NCBI GenBank assembly: GCA_949152475.1
Contig: OX424568.1
Coordinates: forward strand, 26,325,667 to 26,389,666
Reading direction: 5' to 3'
Source of the DNA: Terebella lapidaria
Taxonomy: Eukaryota; Annelida; Polychaeta; Terebellida; Terebellidae
DNA: 64,000 nt
A program made the position numbers and the translations under genes. The notes below the pieces were generated by a model. The model had not been told where the DNA came from and made no database searches. It worked only from the letters and a program-made list of their open reading frames with translations. Each line of letters opens with the position of its first letter. The stretch's first letter is position 1. Below are positions 1 to 12,232 of this stretch, one piece after another.

Positions 1-2290
1 TATAGAACTGAGCTCACACTTTGATAATAATCCTCAAAAGGCCGAGTCGATTGGTTGTTGTTCATTTGATGTTCTCGGCAGAAGAATCACCCTTACTGAT
101 AAGCAGAAAGCGCGTTCAACTTGATCTTTGTTCACTACCGGATTTTCATTCTATAAGGTGGGTGTTCGAGACCTTACAAAAACAAAAATCACATCTGTTC
201 TCTGGTGATGAGAGTGGCATATTTACCCATTGATCACATATGTCATGTTTTTTAACTTTCTTGGGCGAATATTGGACCTCCAATCTCGAGATGTGTGGGG
301 AGGAAATATCAATGGCAGGCTAATAAAACGAGAATAGATGTCTGGAGTTGACATGGAAAGAGAAGATGCAGAATGTCATGATTTCAGACCATAACTCAAA
401 CTGTGAAGGTTTCAGAATTGAATGGAAAAAGGGTCTGACAAGGCAATTGACGGATAATGGTACTATTTACATATATGTAATCAACACAAAACCCCCACCA
501 TCATTTAGGCATCACGAAGCTTTTGTATCTGAATATGGTCATCAAACTGGGGTTTATTGACCATAATATACCATACATAATATTATACGAGTTTCAGGGG
601 ATTATATTGTGTATTGTTAGTTATTATTCAATATCTTTGTCATTAATCTGCATCATTGCACGGGAACGGTTCTGTGAGAAGCTATTTGAAAAATCAAATT
701 TTCAATGTCAAATTCTGACGAATCCAAATGCGAATTGCAAATTTTGCACTGTACAGCTGCTCTGGGGACAGTAACGTTATTGATCACTTTCACACGGAAA
801 ACCAAAAACCGATTATGCCACTTTAAATGGGACACATCGTGCGTCGATTTCATTTGGAAAGTAATTACTCATGAAGTTGGTCCCAGATAATAGGACTGAA
901 TTAAAATTCAGAGCTATTTTGCGAGGTATTCGCAACAGAATTTCATGACACATTCTAGACTTCATCAGATAACAACGATTTTGTAAGTGCAGTAAAATCA
1001 TCAGAATAATTAATTAACAGTGATATAAAATGCTGAGAAATTTCCTGTACCAACACACCATTGTATCTACTGAATTGCGAATGTGACATTTTACATTAAC
1101 GTTAGTTGAGCTTTTGACCTGAAATTCGATTAGTGCTCCCACCGTAGATAATTAATACATCATACTTGGACGCACCAACTTTACAAGCTGCCTGAATAAC
1201 TGTGCAAATAATGTGCTATATATTGTCACATCAAAAACAAAACTTGACTGATGAAAACATGTTCGCCCAAGCACAGAAATGCTCAAATGCAGCGGTAACT
1301 TAATTACAAAAATTGTACTCTACCACCAACCAACACTTGGACATTGTAGATATAACCCAGTAATGATTACTCACATCGATCTGTTGTGTAACATGTATAT
1401 TTGTTGGAATCCCGGATCTATGTAGATCTATTGTAGAATATTCATGACCGTTATCGGCCCGAAACCCTCCCTCACACTTTATCCCACTCGACATACACGG
1501 CACAGATTCATGACATGACTTCACACTCACGAGAACCGACACACAACGTCCAAGACATGTAAACAACTCCACAAATGACGTCATGCAGAACACACCACCA
1601 ATCACAACATTTCCAGACACCTAACCACGCCCACACAGACATTACCTCACATTCAGCAAATCACATGAACTCCTGTTCCACGACGCGGGAAAAACCAGAC
1701 ACCCATGGAAAAGTCTCTGTGCTTTTCGGAGTCGAGTTTAGAGATTTTAGAGGGAATAGACGGATCTCAAAATTATTGAAGAAATTGTAGCGAAGTTCCA
1801 AGAAGAATATCTGTGATATATTGTTGTACGTGTCAGACTATTATTCGGACTATATCGGGAAGTGCGCATGAGGCCGTGATCGTGCCATCGAAGTTATCAT
1901 CCCAATAAAATTGGATTAATTGACTTCGGACTGGTTTGTGATAATTCAAGCACAACACTACGAACACTATACGCTAGTAAAAAGGCTGATCGGACCCTGA
2001 GGAATCCCGATTTCGTAACACTATGTTCCACGTGATATTTCAGAAGAAGTTAAGATCAAGTCTTGTCCAGTGTTTTATCTTTCTGATGTCCCAATGCCTA
2101 TAGAATCAATTAGTATATCACATGTAATAAGTAAATGTCCATTTCATTGGGTTTTCCAACCCCTCAATTTTCAAACATTTCCTGCCGTAAGGATGCCCAA
2201 CCGCAATCTGTTTTGAAGTGATATTATGGAATAAAATGACATATTAGTCGCATAAAATCTAAATGAGCGACAACCTGTTCTTCACAACAG
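1..2290 (+). repeat. Old duplicated segment, copy 1 (partner at 3887-6090)
   Basis: The first 180 bases, the block 230-560, the block 560-1430 and the block 2090-2290 each have a recognisable direct-orientation match in the second segment, at very roughly 80 percent identity and in the same order. About 650 bp at 1440-2090 have no match in copy 2, so they are an insertion here or a loss there. All reading frames are short and none resembles a protein family I know. I see no gene in this segment. Confidence 0.7.
640..860 (+). repeat. Dispersed repeat family R1, copy 1
   Basis: A block of about 220 bp containing the run ATCCAAATGCGAATTGCA and a downstream CACACGGAAAACCAAAAACC. Related blocks occur at 5085-5290 (plus), 9720-9960 (minus) and 12790-13025 (minus). 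The inverted copies lie inside an unrelated duplication, so this is a dispersed family, not just a by-product of the local duplication. Class unknown. Confidence 0.6.
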
Positions 2291-3886
2291 ATGATCTCCT
2301 TTCCTACGCTATGTAATTACATAAGCGACCCACTTAACATGACATGTCTGCTGTTCCGTCTATTGTGTGCCTAATGGGCTCTTGATATTAACCAAGAAAC
2401 ACTGGTCTTATCTGTGGCCACTAATCACTCAAGGGGCTAATGCCACCCGAAACCTGGCACGTCCTCCACATTTCTCTTGTTTTGTATTATTAGAAAAAGT
2501 CCATGGTGTTTTGTGACAGTTATTGCACTTAAAATTTTGATTTATGCAGTTTGAAGAAGACATGACATTAATATACAAGTATAGCATGAGATGACATGAA
2601 AACTAACTAACTACCTAATTAACATTGATTCAACTCTTTGACATGTGCTTGGTGATCTACAAATAAGGCAGTGTTCGTCAATGAGAGATACTGGAAGCTA
2701 ATAAACAGCAAAAATGTATAATTAGTGATGAGCACGTAGGTTCTTAACATCGGAAACTAGACAGAGTCCATACATAAGCACATTATCACTGTGAGCATTT
2801 ATCACTACAAACTACATAACTTATTTAACTCATAACTAAGCTAAAAACACTATAATATACATAATTCTAATATGAATATTAAATCAATTTCCATCTTACA
2901 ATTGTTAATACCCACAAAATAGCATTGCCAAACTTAACCCAGAATGTCTGGCTGTTATGTCTCAAGCAGTCTCTTGGCAGCAGCCACCTCAGCGAAAGTG
3001 TCAGGCTGTTTGTGGTCATTTAGTGAGTTCATCTGAAACCACTATGTCTGGCTTTATGTGTCCATCAGCTCGGCCATATGAACTATGCAATACCGTTCCT
3101 AGTACTCAATACCACACCTGTTTTTCACGTCCTCTCCAGGCACTTCAATGATTTGTGGCAAGAGTGGTGTTGTCGTCAACAGGTCTAGTTCAGTAGACTC
3201 TACCAACAATTGAAACTGTTTGATGGTTTGGTTCATGGGAAGTTGGCACTATTGCACCTGCCTGGTTCTGCGATGTCAGTGACAGGCTTAGCTCTGATTT
3301 ATGTGTTCGAACACCTCGTGTTATCGTGAAGGAAACACTTACACTGATTTATGGCCAATTTTTATGATCCAAATCCTATCTTGGACTGGCACGTTTTAGG
3401 CAAATCTTCCTGACCAAAATAAACCAAAAAATGATGCTTTTTGGTGGACTATGTTTTCGAACGTGGCTAATATATTTTGCGGTATCACAGTTAAAATCAG
3501 CTAATATTGAAATTGTGTATCTCGAAATGTCAGGGATAGGAAGAAAATATACACAATTGGATGACAGTTACACTCGGAAGATCACGGTTGAACATACATG
3601 AAAACACTGGATAGAGAATGATTGGCTTGCTGATATTGTCGGTTGCTATGATATCAAAACAATTTGAATCTTGGTTTTGGCAAGTCATTTTAGGTACGCA
3701 GTATATGAATTGAATGCATTTCTGCGGTTTTTTTTCATTACATAAATACAATAAAGCTGAGATATTATCAATAATGTTTGGTCAATGTGGTTATAGCTCT
3801 TATAAGTGGTTATAGCTTTAATGGAGTATATCATTATATCATATTATATGGTATATGATATAGTATAATGGAATATATCTATATAC
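2291..3886. other. Intergenic stretch with nothing recognised
   Basis: About 1.6 kb of AT-rich sequence between the two copies of the old duplication. Reading frames are all under 75 codons and resemble no known family. I see no inverted or tandem repeat of note. Confidence 0.5.
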
Positions 3887-6090
3887 GATATAGAAATGAG
3901 CCCACACGTTTGATAATAACCCTCAAAAGGCTAAGTTGCTTGGTGGTTTTCTATTTGATGTTCTCGGCAGAAGAATCAGCCCCACTGCTGAGCAGAAAGC
4001 TCGTTCAACTTGATCTTTGTTCACGACTGGATTTACATTCTATAAGGTGGGTCTTTGAGACCTAAGAAAAACAAAACTCACATCTGTTCTCTGGTGATGA
4101 GAGTGGCATATGTACCCATTGATTACACATATCATGTTTTATTAGCATTTGGGAGAGTATTGGACCCCGCTCTCGGGATGTGTTGGAAGGAAATATCAAT
4201 GGCAGAAAGATAAAACGGAAATAGACATCTGGAGTTGACATGACATGGATATAAGATGTAGAATGCGATGATTTCAGACTGTATAACAGCTGTGAAGGTG
4301 TCAGAGTTGGTGGAATTAAGCTATGACTTGGCCATTGACGAGTAATGGTACTATTTATATACATATAATCAACACGAAATTCCCCCACATCATTTAGGAA
4401 TCACGAAGTATTTGCATTTGTACATACCAGTCCCAACCTTTTAGACAGGTGATTGATCTAGATCTAGACTATATCGTGGACAAGTAAATGCTGACACACA
4501 GAATTGAACTGACAATAGGTCGTTATAAGGCATTGTCAAGATGCGATTTTGTATGAATACCGGACATTTACACGTCATTCCTTTGGATGAATAATCAGTT
4601 GGATCTATCAACTCCAATCGCAACTCAATGGAGCGAAGTGGCCAGTATTCAATAAAAAAAAAATGTTGTTGTATGTCGACTGTCAACTTTGACGTAGCTA
4701 ATAACGGGGATAACTAATAAAAGCGGGATTTTGTCTAATTGTAAATATCTAATTGTGCAGATCCAGTAATATTAAAGTAGTACAACCTGTTCCTGAAATT
4801 CGATATGAATAAATTGGCTAGCACCTTTACAACCTCCAGAATATGTCCGCATTATTCTGCAGTGGATTGAGCATACCAGGAAAAACGCACGATGTGAACG
4901 AATTGTTTACAACTGCGCTAAATCGAACAAAACCATGACATTCTCGATATTTTTAACACGAAAGAATCAAACTGAATAATATTATGGTCATCAAATTGGA
5001 GTTTAGCGACCATAATATTATACGAGTTTCATCGGATTGTACTGTGTATTGTTAGCTATCATTCAAAATCTTTGTTATTTTTCTGCATCATTGCACAGGA
5101 ACGGTACTGTGCGAAACTATTTGAAAAATCAAGTTCGGACGAATCCAAATGCACATTGCAAGTTTTGCACTGTATAGCTGTACTGGCGACAGCTACATGT
5201 ATTGATTACTTAAATGAAAACAAAAAACAATTATGCCACTTTAAATGGGATACATCTTGCGTCGATTTCAGTTGGAAAGTAGTTATTCATGAAGTTGGTA
5301 ACGGCTCCTAGATAGGAGGACTAAATTGAAATTCAGAGCTATCTTGAGAAATATTCGCAACAGAATATCGTGACACATTTGCACTTCATCAAGGAAACAA
5401 CGATTTTGTAAGTGCAGTAAAATCATCAGATTAGTTAATCAACAGTGATATAAGATGCTGAGAAAGTCCCTGCAGTAGTTCATATCGATATAATTGAAAA
5501 AATCATCAAGCAACACCATTGTACCTAATGAATTGCAAAATTGAATTTAGGTTTTGACCTAAAATTCCATTAGTGCTCACACTGTAGATAACCAGCACAT
5601 CATACTTAGGCGCAAATAATTCACAATGCTTGAATAAATGTGCAAATAATGTGCTATACATTGTTACATCAAAAACAAAACTTGAATAATGAAAACATAT
5701 TCCCCCAAGCAGTGAATTACTGAACGGAAATGCAGTGGTTACATGAATGACCAAATTCTAACCAACAATCGGACATTGTAGGCATAACTCTAATAATGAA
5801 TTGTGTAACTTGTGTATTTGCTGGAAACCGGGATCTATCCATGTTCTATGATCTATATATATTCCAAGAGATATTCTATATGGAAATATTATCTCGGCTT
5901 GTCCAGTTTTTTTTATTGTTCCATATATAGTAATTAATGTCCATTTCACCCCTAAATGGACATTCTACCCCCTACTTTTGAAATATATTTTGCCAAACGA
6001 TGCACAACCAGAGTCTGTTTTGAAGTGATATTATCGAATACAATGACATATTAGTCGCATGAAATCTAAATGAGGAACAACCTGTTCTTC
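3887..6090 (+). repeat. Old duplicated segment, copy 2
   Basis: Direct-orientation partner of 1-2290. It carries about 560 bp of extra sequence at 4410-4975 that splits the region matching bases 520-560 of copy 1. The last matching block, around 6018-6090, shares the run GACATATTAGTCGCAT with copy 1. No coding potential is recognised. Confidence 0.7.
5085..5290 (+). repeat. Dispersed repeat family R1, copy 2
   Basis: Matches R1 copy 1 in the run GACGAATCCAAATGC and in the block ending TTTAAATGGGA. It lies at the equivalent position in the second copy of the old duplication, so it was probably present before that duplication. Confidence 0.55.
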
Positions 6091-6465
6091 TTTCCTGTTT
6101 TACCATCTTCATTTCAGACAAGGATCGCAGCACATATGCAGTGTGCCACATGCAAAATATCACGTGTTCTGATATTGCGATATTATGAAATATTTATAGA
6201 AATAACAATAATATCACATCAAGTAACAAAAGGAGGATAACATACAGGCACAAATCAAGAATATCATCACTTATGTTGAACAGAATTCATGTTTTTGTTT
6301 TAACCTTTATAGAGGTACATCGCTAAATCTTATATAATTAGAATTCTATGATTTCATTTCTACGTTTCTATGTGCTCAGGTACTTTTTCCGCAATCCGTA
6401 TAATTTTATTTTAAACAGACAAATGAAAATTGAACTTCCTCTTCTGTATATTTACTATTCTGTCG

Positions 6466-6680
6466 CCAATTCATAGTTCCGAGACGACATAGCAACAGGC
6501 CACGCCCCTTTTGCAATCGCGGAAAAGGTCCCACAAAATACCACAGTTCTGTCCCATTGTCCGGTTTGTTTGTGGGACCTGATACGCATCACTGCGTTTT
6601 GGAGCAATAAATGCCGATCTTTGATTGGCTACTAATTATGGAAGTGTAAATATCTATGCATCATCGGAACTATGAATTGG
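6466..6680. mobile_element. Small MITE with perfect 17-bp terminal inverted repeats
   Basis: The block begins CCAATTCATAGTTCCGA and ends with its exact reverse complement, 215 bp in all. The interior is less AT-rich than its flanks and has no reading frame. No convincing target duplication is visible in the flanks, so the superfamily is unknown and the true ends may differ by a few bases. Confidence 0.55.
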
Positions 6681-7643
6681 TTATTTACACATTTAAACCC
6701 CGTAATTGCAGTTTTGACCTTCTGATGCTTCTCTGCAGATTTCTAGATCCGATTGAAGTCAATCGATTTTAAAGCTACAATATGGTTTTATCTTCAAGGT
6801 ATCTGATAATAAACTCCTTGATTTCATTAAGCCAATTCCTTACACAATTCTCATCATTTTGCCACAACAAGTCACACATGTGTACACGAACATTACCTCC
6901 TTTTAAGATAGGCCTGGGAATTGGGTTCGAAATTGGGTACAAAAATGGATATATAATTATTAGTACTGTATGAAACAGATAGTAGCTATTCACAAAATTC
7001 TCTGTACAATTAAAAAAACTAATTCCCAAGATTTCGGGATGCAAATGTGATGCTTAAAAGTTCCTTGTCTGCAACCTTAAGTGGGCTCCCATTCAATTGA
7101 TTTTTTTCAAGCATGGTGAGGTATCCGCTGTATTATGAACACCGATACCTTCGACTTCAATAATATCACCTTAATAATGTATGACAAACACTGTTTTGCG
7201 TCACTAATATGTCTAACTACCTCTCAAGTACATCACAAATCATTCACCACTCAGGCATATGCAGAGGCATTTATCATTTATTCTACAGAGGCAAATAATA
7301 AAACGGTTCAAAACCTTTGAATCCCTGGTGGAAATAATTTCCAAGTGGGAGTGAAAATCAATTTGCACATTGGTTGCTCCTGATAACTTATATATATAAC
7401 TGATACCACGCTCACATACATTTTCCATCTGGAAGTTACTGGAACACACAAAAATGTTATTTTGGTACATAAGTATTGTAATCATTTGGAGATGGTAAGA
7501 ACATTAGAAAATTAGCGTGTTGGTTGTGGAATGTCACGTAATATGGAATGTTTATATGGGTTCATCAGAACAATAACGTTTGCTATGTTGTAGTCGTTAT
7601 TTTAGATTTCGAAGCTTTCAAATGAAGGCGTTTTTCTTAGATG

Positions 7644-7649
7644 TTTATT
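7644..7649 (-). promoter_or_regulatory. AATAAA polyadenylation signal overlapping the stop codon (unit A gene)
   Basis: On the minus strand the coding region ends GAC GAA TAA AC, so the stop codon TAA is the middle of a canonical AATAAA hexamer. I see no other AATAAA in the next 140 bases. If it is used, the 3' untranslated region would be only about 15 to 30 bases. Confidence 0.4.
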
Positions 7650-8805
7650 CGTCTCCATCAGGAGGAGATACACTGATGGATATCCCAAAACCATCCGCAC
7701 TATTTGAGGTACTTGGTCCAGGAGGTGCATTATTGCCGCTTTCAGCAGCGACACCTGATGGTGCAGGTGATTTGGCTGATGTTGGCATGAAGGGTGACAT
7801 CGGTGGAAACAAGAACATTGGAGTTGGTGGCACAGTTTCGCCACTGGTATTAGCATCAGATAGATTCAGAGATCCACCAAATCCCGGTACCATTGTGGGT
7901 GGGTACATCAATCCTTGCATGGGAACCCATTCCTGCTTTTTTGATGGCTCGCTTGCCTGGTCTTCACCAGGCCGAGCCACAGGGATGAAGCAGATACTGT
8001 GACGAGGTTGTACAGTCGGAGGTTGTGTAGGGTCCCCAGAAGTCTTCTCCAGGACTGGTCCAGCTGAGGATACACTATGTCGTGATTTCTGTGAGCCGAA
8101 GAATGATGGTAACTGCAGGAAAGAGCTCTTTCTGCGTGAAGATCTACGGGAACTTGTGGTGCTTGGAGGTGGTTCCATGCCTGGTCCAAAGAGCAGTGGG
8201 CTGTTCACAATATCCGTGGTACCATAGGATCCATTGTTGACGACGATCGAGCCCAACCGGCGCATTGATTGTGCATGTGGTAAGTCGTCATCGCTGATGA
8301 TGATGGCAGGATTCTGGGATGCATAGTTCTTCATTCGAGGATTAGCGTAACAACGAACATACAAACAGTGTATGATGAAGTACAAGACAATTACACTAAA
8401 TGCACCAATCAGAAAAGGTGGAACGAGCCAGTACTTGCCCTCTTCATCATACGGATCATGATGTGGAACCTCATTATTATTCCTAGTCCTTATTGTTTCC
8501 CTGTGATCGGTCTCTCGTTTATCACCCTCGGATCGATTAACATCAGTGGGAATGGTAGTGTTTGATATTTGCTGATGTTCCAATAAATCTATGCCATCTT
8601 TTTGTCGCGTTTGGTCTCTAACAGGTGCAATGTACGAACATGATATATTCTTGTTAACCAGGAATCCATTGTCAAATACACATGGAGGAAAATCGAGAGG
8701 CAGATCCGTGTGGCATTTAATCGGCTGGTCTGAATCCCGCTGTCCGTCTGCTATTGTGTTAGCTTTTATAATAAAAATAGTCCACACAATCCAGCGACGT
8801 CTCAT
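7645..8805 (-). CDS. Single-pass membrane protein, unknown family, paralogue A
   Basis: A 386-residue uninterrupted reading frame. Residues 1-20 form a basic then hydrophobic signal peptide. Residues 21-124 form an ectodomain with three cysteines (31, 42, 56) and N-glycosylation sequons at N53, N82 and N90. Residues 125-149 are a transmembrane helix within the block KYWLVPPFLIGAFSV. The remaining 235 or so residues are a Ser/Pro-rich, probably disordered cytoplasmic tail. Three tail blocks recur in both paralogues: RRSSRRKSSFLQLPSFF (220-236), ICFIPVAR (271-278) and EWVPMQGLM (292-300). I do not recognise the family and assign no function. A splice acceptor (TTACAG) ends 13 bases upstream of the ATG, so a 5'-UTR intron is likely. 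A possible donor (GAAG/GTAAC) lies near 9319 in a GC-rich block. Topology is inferred from sequence only. Confidence 0.85.
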   Translation of the reverse strand: MRRRWIVWTIFIIKANTIADGQRDSDQPIKCHTDLPLDFPPCVFDNGFLVNKNISCSYIAPVRDQTRQKDGIDLLEHQQISNTTIPTDVNRSEGDKRETDHRETIRTRNNNEVPHHDPYDEEGKYWLVPPFLIGAFSVIVLYFIIHCLYVRCYANPRMKNYASQNPAIIISDDDLPHAQSMRRLGSIVVNNGSYGTTDIVNSPLLFGPGMEPPPSTTSSRRSSRRKSSFLQLPSFFGSQKSRHSVSSAGPVLEKTSGDPTQPPTVQPRHSICFIPVARPGEDQASEPSKKQEWVPMQGLMYPPTMVPGFGGSLNLSDANTSGETVPPTPMFLFPPMSPFMPTSAKSPAPSGVAAESGNNAPPGPSTSNSADGFGISISVSPPDGDE

Positions 8806-9159
8806 AGTGGTGTTCTACCTGTAACAAAAGCAATGACTGGTTGAGTGAGGAAGGTAACTGAATTGTAATAAGCGAACCATTGCGTGGACAGTACGCACAG
8901 TGCTTAACATGATAAAGGTACATGAAGTTATCTGTTCGAGAATCTAACCTCTGTTTACCTATGCGATGTGTATTGCCGAAAAACCGGAATCCGACTAGCT
9001 GATTGATTCTGTCTGCAAATGTCACCACACATTATCCTGATGTGTTTCCACACTGTCTGAATCCCTGGTACGTTTTTTTAGAATGCCCAGTGTCTTGCAC
9101 TCAATCTTTTATTCAAAGCACGTAATCCAGATTGCAAAGATGATATGTAAGGATGTTTC

Positions 9160-9440
9160 ATCCTGCGTCATCTCGGCCGGCTGCGCCTGATATTGCGGAC
9201 CGTTATGTCAGCCAAACCACTCTACTGCCCAAGCAGGATGCGGGATCCACAGAGACCAGAGTCGTCAGTCGACAGCCGAGACGAGGCACAGAAAGCTGCC
9301 ACACGTCATTGTTGTTACCTTCGCCTGGACGTTTTACAGGCAGTGGAGGATAATTGCCAGGGAAGAGGGTCAGACTGGGTGCTTCACACATTGCAGTTGT
9401 TGATCAATACACACGTACGTGACGGGTTCTCTTAAAAAGA
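9160..9440 (-). promoter_or_regulatory. GC-rich upstream block, candidate first exon or promoter of paralogue A
   Basis: This block is clearly richer in G, C and CpG than its surroundings. It lies 350-630 bases upstream of the start codon and is almost perfectly preserved in unit B (12233-12513). A minus-strand donor-like GAAG/GTAAC sits near 9319. It may be a transcribed 5'-UTR exon with a CpG-rich promoter, but no transcript is available to show this. The short open frames in the block are preserved only because the DNA itself is. Confidence 0.35.
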
Positions 9441-9719
9441 TTACAGCTGCCTTGCCTGATGAATAAATTATACGTACGACCCGTGATGTTCTACGCCCTT
9501 GTAGCATCGACTCACAACCCTAGCCACCTGACTTTACAATGCATGCACTCCCAAAAGTATATTTACATTCTCTGGCTCATTTCGAATTCGGTTTGACACT
9601 GACAGACGCGTCTTCGGGCTGATAGTTATGTACTGATTTACATCACTATCAATTTTTAAAAAATATATAATTGTGATATTTGTATGACATCTTGCGGGCT
9701 TTCCAATTGATATCGACGT

Positions 9720-9960
9720 ATGCAATTTAACACCAGAATGTGTCAACTTTGAACATGAGAAACAATAACCAGTAATTGAGTTGCTTAAAGTGGCAAAATC
9801 AGTTTTGGGTTTTCCGTGTGAAGGTGTATCCATAGCTGTCTCCATTGCAGCTGTACAATGCAAAGTTTTCAATACACACTCGGCTTCGTCCAAATTGACA
9901 TTGAAAATCTGATTTTAAAATAGTTCCGTACAGAATGGGTCCCATGCATTAATGTAAACA
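9720..9960 (-). repeat. Dispersed repeat family R1, copy 3 (inverted)
   Basis: Reverse complement of the R1 block, including the R1 segment around GTACAGCTGC and CACACGGAAAACCCAAAAC. It lies inside unit A of the young duplication, and its duplicate is at 12790-13025. Confidence 0.55.
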
Positions 9961-10707
9961 TAACAAAATCACTGGATCACAACGCAATCTATGTATGAGA
10001 TTATTTCGCTTGTAGACTGTTGAGTGTAATGTTTGTGGCAGGTGGTGGAGACGGGTGGATGAGAATACACTGGGTCAATGAACTATGAGTAATTTTTCAT
10101 CCCATTCCTTATGTGAATGAATCTCATCAAATTATTTCGGTAGATCATCAGTTTGGTAAAATCTTTATTATATGAATTCTATTGATCATATGGTCTCAAA
10201 TACATGCTGCTTTTGTGTTTGTCGTGTACAAGTTCGTTATCCATCTGTAAATCAACGATCATTACCTCCTTTCAAAATAGGCCTACGAATTGGGTTCAAA
10301 ATTGGGTACAAAATCGATATATAATTATTAGTACTGTATGAAACAGATAGTAGCTATTCACAAAATTCTCTGTGTACAAAAAAAAAATCCCTGGTGAAAA
10401 TTAATTCCAAGTGGGAGTGAAAATCAATTTGCACATTGGTCGCTCCTGATAACATATATCACTGATACCACGCTCACATACATTTTCCATCTGGAAGTTA
10501 CTGAAACACACAAAAATGTTATTTTGGTACATAAGTATTGTAATCATTTGGAGATGGTAAGAACATTAGAAAATTAGCGTGTTGAAATTGCTTGTGGAAT
10601 GTCACGTAATATGGAATGTACAGGATCATCAGAACAATAACGTTTGCTGTGCTGTAGTCGTAATTTTAGATTTCGAAGCTTTCAGATGAAGGCGTTATTC
10701 TCAGATC

Positions 10708-10713
10708 TTTATT
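10708..10713 (-). promoter_or_regulatory. AATAAA polyadenylation signal overlapping the stop codon (unit B gene)
   Basis: Same arrangement as in unit A: GAC GAA TAA AG, with the stop codon inside AATAAA. The hexamer is intact although neighbouring bases differ between the copies. Confidence 0.4.
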
Positions 10714-11869
10714 CGTCTCCATCAGGAGGTGATACACTGATAGATATTCCAAAACCATCCGCACTATTTGAGGTACTTGGTCCAGGAGGTGCATTATTGC
10801 CGCTTTCAGCAGCGACACCTGATGGTGCAGGGGATGTGGCTGATGTTGGCATGAAGGGTGACATCGGTGGAAACAAGAACATTGGAGTTGGTGTCACAGT
10901 TTCGCCACTGGTATTAGCATCAGGTAGATTCAGAGATCCACCAAATCCCGGTACCATTGTGGGTGGGTACATTAATCCTTGCATGGGAACCCATTCCTGC
11001 TTTTTTGATGGCTCGCTTGCCTGGTCTTCACCAGGCCGAGCCACAGGGATGAAACAGATACTGTGACGAGGTTGTGCAGTCGGAGGTTGTGTAGGGTCCC
11101 CAGAAGTCTTCTCCAGGACTGGTCCAGCTGAGGATACACTATGTCGTGATTTTTGTGAGCCGAAGAATGATGGTAACTGCAGGAAAGAGCTCTTTCTGCG
11201 TGAAGATCTACGGGAACTTGTGGTGCTTGGAGGTGGTTCCATGCCTGGTCCAAAGAGCAGTGGGCTGTTCACAATATCCGTGGTACCATAGGATCCATTG
11301 TTGACGACGATCGAGCCCAACCGGCGCATTGATTGTGCATGTGGTAAGTCGTCATCGCTGATGATGATGGCAGGATTCTGGGATGCATAGTTCTTCATTC
11401 GAGGATTAGCGTAACAACGAACATACAAACAGTGTATGATGAAGTACAAGACAATTACACTAAATGCACCAATCAGAAAAGGTGGAACGAGCCAGTACTT
11501 GCCCTCTTCATCATACGGATCATGATGTGGAACCTCATTATTATTCCTAGTCCTTATTGTTTCCCTGTGATCGGTGTCTCGTTTATCACCCTCGGATCGA
11601 TTAACATCAGTGGAAATGGTAGTGTTTGATATTTGCTGATGTTCCAATAAATCTATGCCATCTTTTTGTCGCGTTTGGTCTCTAACAGGTGCAATGTACG
11701 AACATGATATATTCTTGTTAACCAGGAATCCATTGTCAAATACACATGGAGGAAAATCGAGAGGCAGATCCGTGTGGTATTTAATCGGCTGGTCTGAATC
11801 CCGCTGTCCGTCTGCTATTGTGTTAGCTTTTATAATCAGAATAGTCCACAAAATCCAGCGACGTCTCAT
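10709..11869 (-). CDS. Single-pass membrane protein, unknown family, paralogue B
   Basis: A 386-residue frame with the same start, length and layout as paralogue A: signal peptide, three-cysteine ectodomain, transmembrane helix at 125-149 and Ser/Pro-rich tail. It differs from paralogue A at about ten residues, several of them in the last 70 residues of the tail and in the signal peptide. The membrane segment, the three conserved tail blocks and all ectodomain cysteines are unchanged. The same acceptor-like TTACAG precedes the ATG at the expected 13 bases except for one changed base (GGTTACAG). Both copies have open frames of equal length, which suggests both are functional. Function unknown. 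Confidence 0.85.
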   Translation of the reverse strand: MRRRWILWTILIIKANTIADGQRDSDQPIKYHTDLPLDFPPCVFDNGFLVNKNISCSYIAPVRDQTRQKDGIDLLEHQQISNTTISTDVNRSEGDKRDTDHRETIRTRNNNEVPHHDPYDEEGKYWLVPPFLIGAFSVIVLYFIIHCLYVRCYANPRMKNYASQNPAIIISDDDLPHAQSMRRLGSIVVNNGSYGTTDIVNSPLLFGPGMEPPPSTTSSRRSSRRKSSFLQLPSFFGSQKSRHSVSSAGPVLEKTSGDPTQPPTAQPRHSICFIPVARPGEDQASEPSKKQEWVPMQGLMYPPTMVPGFGGSLNLPDANTSGETVTPTPMFLFPPMSPFMPTSATSPAPSGVAAESGNNAPPGPSTSNSADGFGISISVSPPDGDE

Positions 11870-12232
11870 AGTGGTGTTCTACCTGTAACCAAAGCAATGA
11901 CTGGTTGAGTGAGGAAGGTAACTGAATTGTAATAAGCGAACCATTGCGTGGACAGTACGCACAGTGCTTAACATGATAAAGGTACATGAAGCTATGAAGT
12001 TATCTGTTCGAGAATCTAACCTCTGTTTACCTATGCGATGTGTATTGCCGAAAAACCGGAATCCGACTAGCTGATTGATTCTGTCTGCAAATGTCACCAC
12101 ACATTATCCTGATGTGTTTCCACACTGTCTGAATCCCTGGTACGTTTTTTTTAGAATGCCCAGTGTCTTGCACTCAATCTTTTATTCAAAGCACGTAATC
12201 CAGATTGCAAAGATGATATGTAAGGATGTTTC

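Larger units (their letters stand above)
6891..10259 (+). repeat. Tandem segmental duplication, unit A
   Basis: Unit A starts at CATTACCTCC and ends at GTAAATCAACGAT. Unit B follows immediately with the same start and ends with the same bases at 13338. The unit carries one complete minus-strand membrane-protein gene plus about 1.4 kb upstream of it. Unit A holds about 300 bp (7017-7320) that unit B lacks. Confidence 0.93.

Noticed and set aside
1402-2025. A possible solo LTR suggested by TGTTGGAATCCCGG on the left and ATCCCGATTTCGTAACA on the right
   Set aside because: The left end is also present in the second copy of the old duplication, so it predates any insertion, and there is no matching target duplication.
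7580-8002. Plus-strand frames opposite the membrane-protein genes (also 10644-11066 and 28243-28701)
   Set aside because: They are antisense shadows of the Ser/Pro-rich minus-strand tails and lack independent signals.
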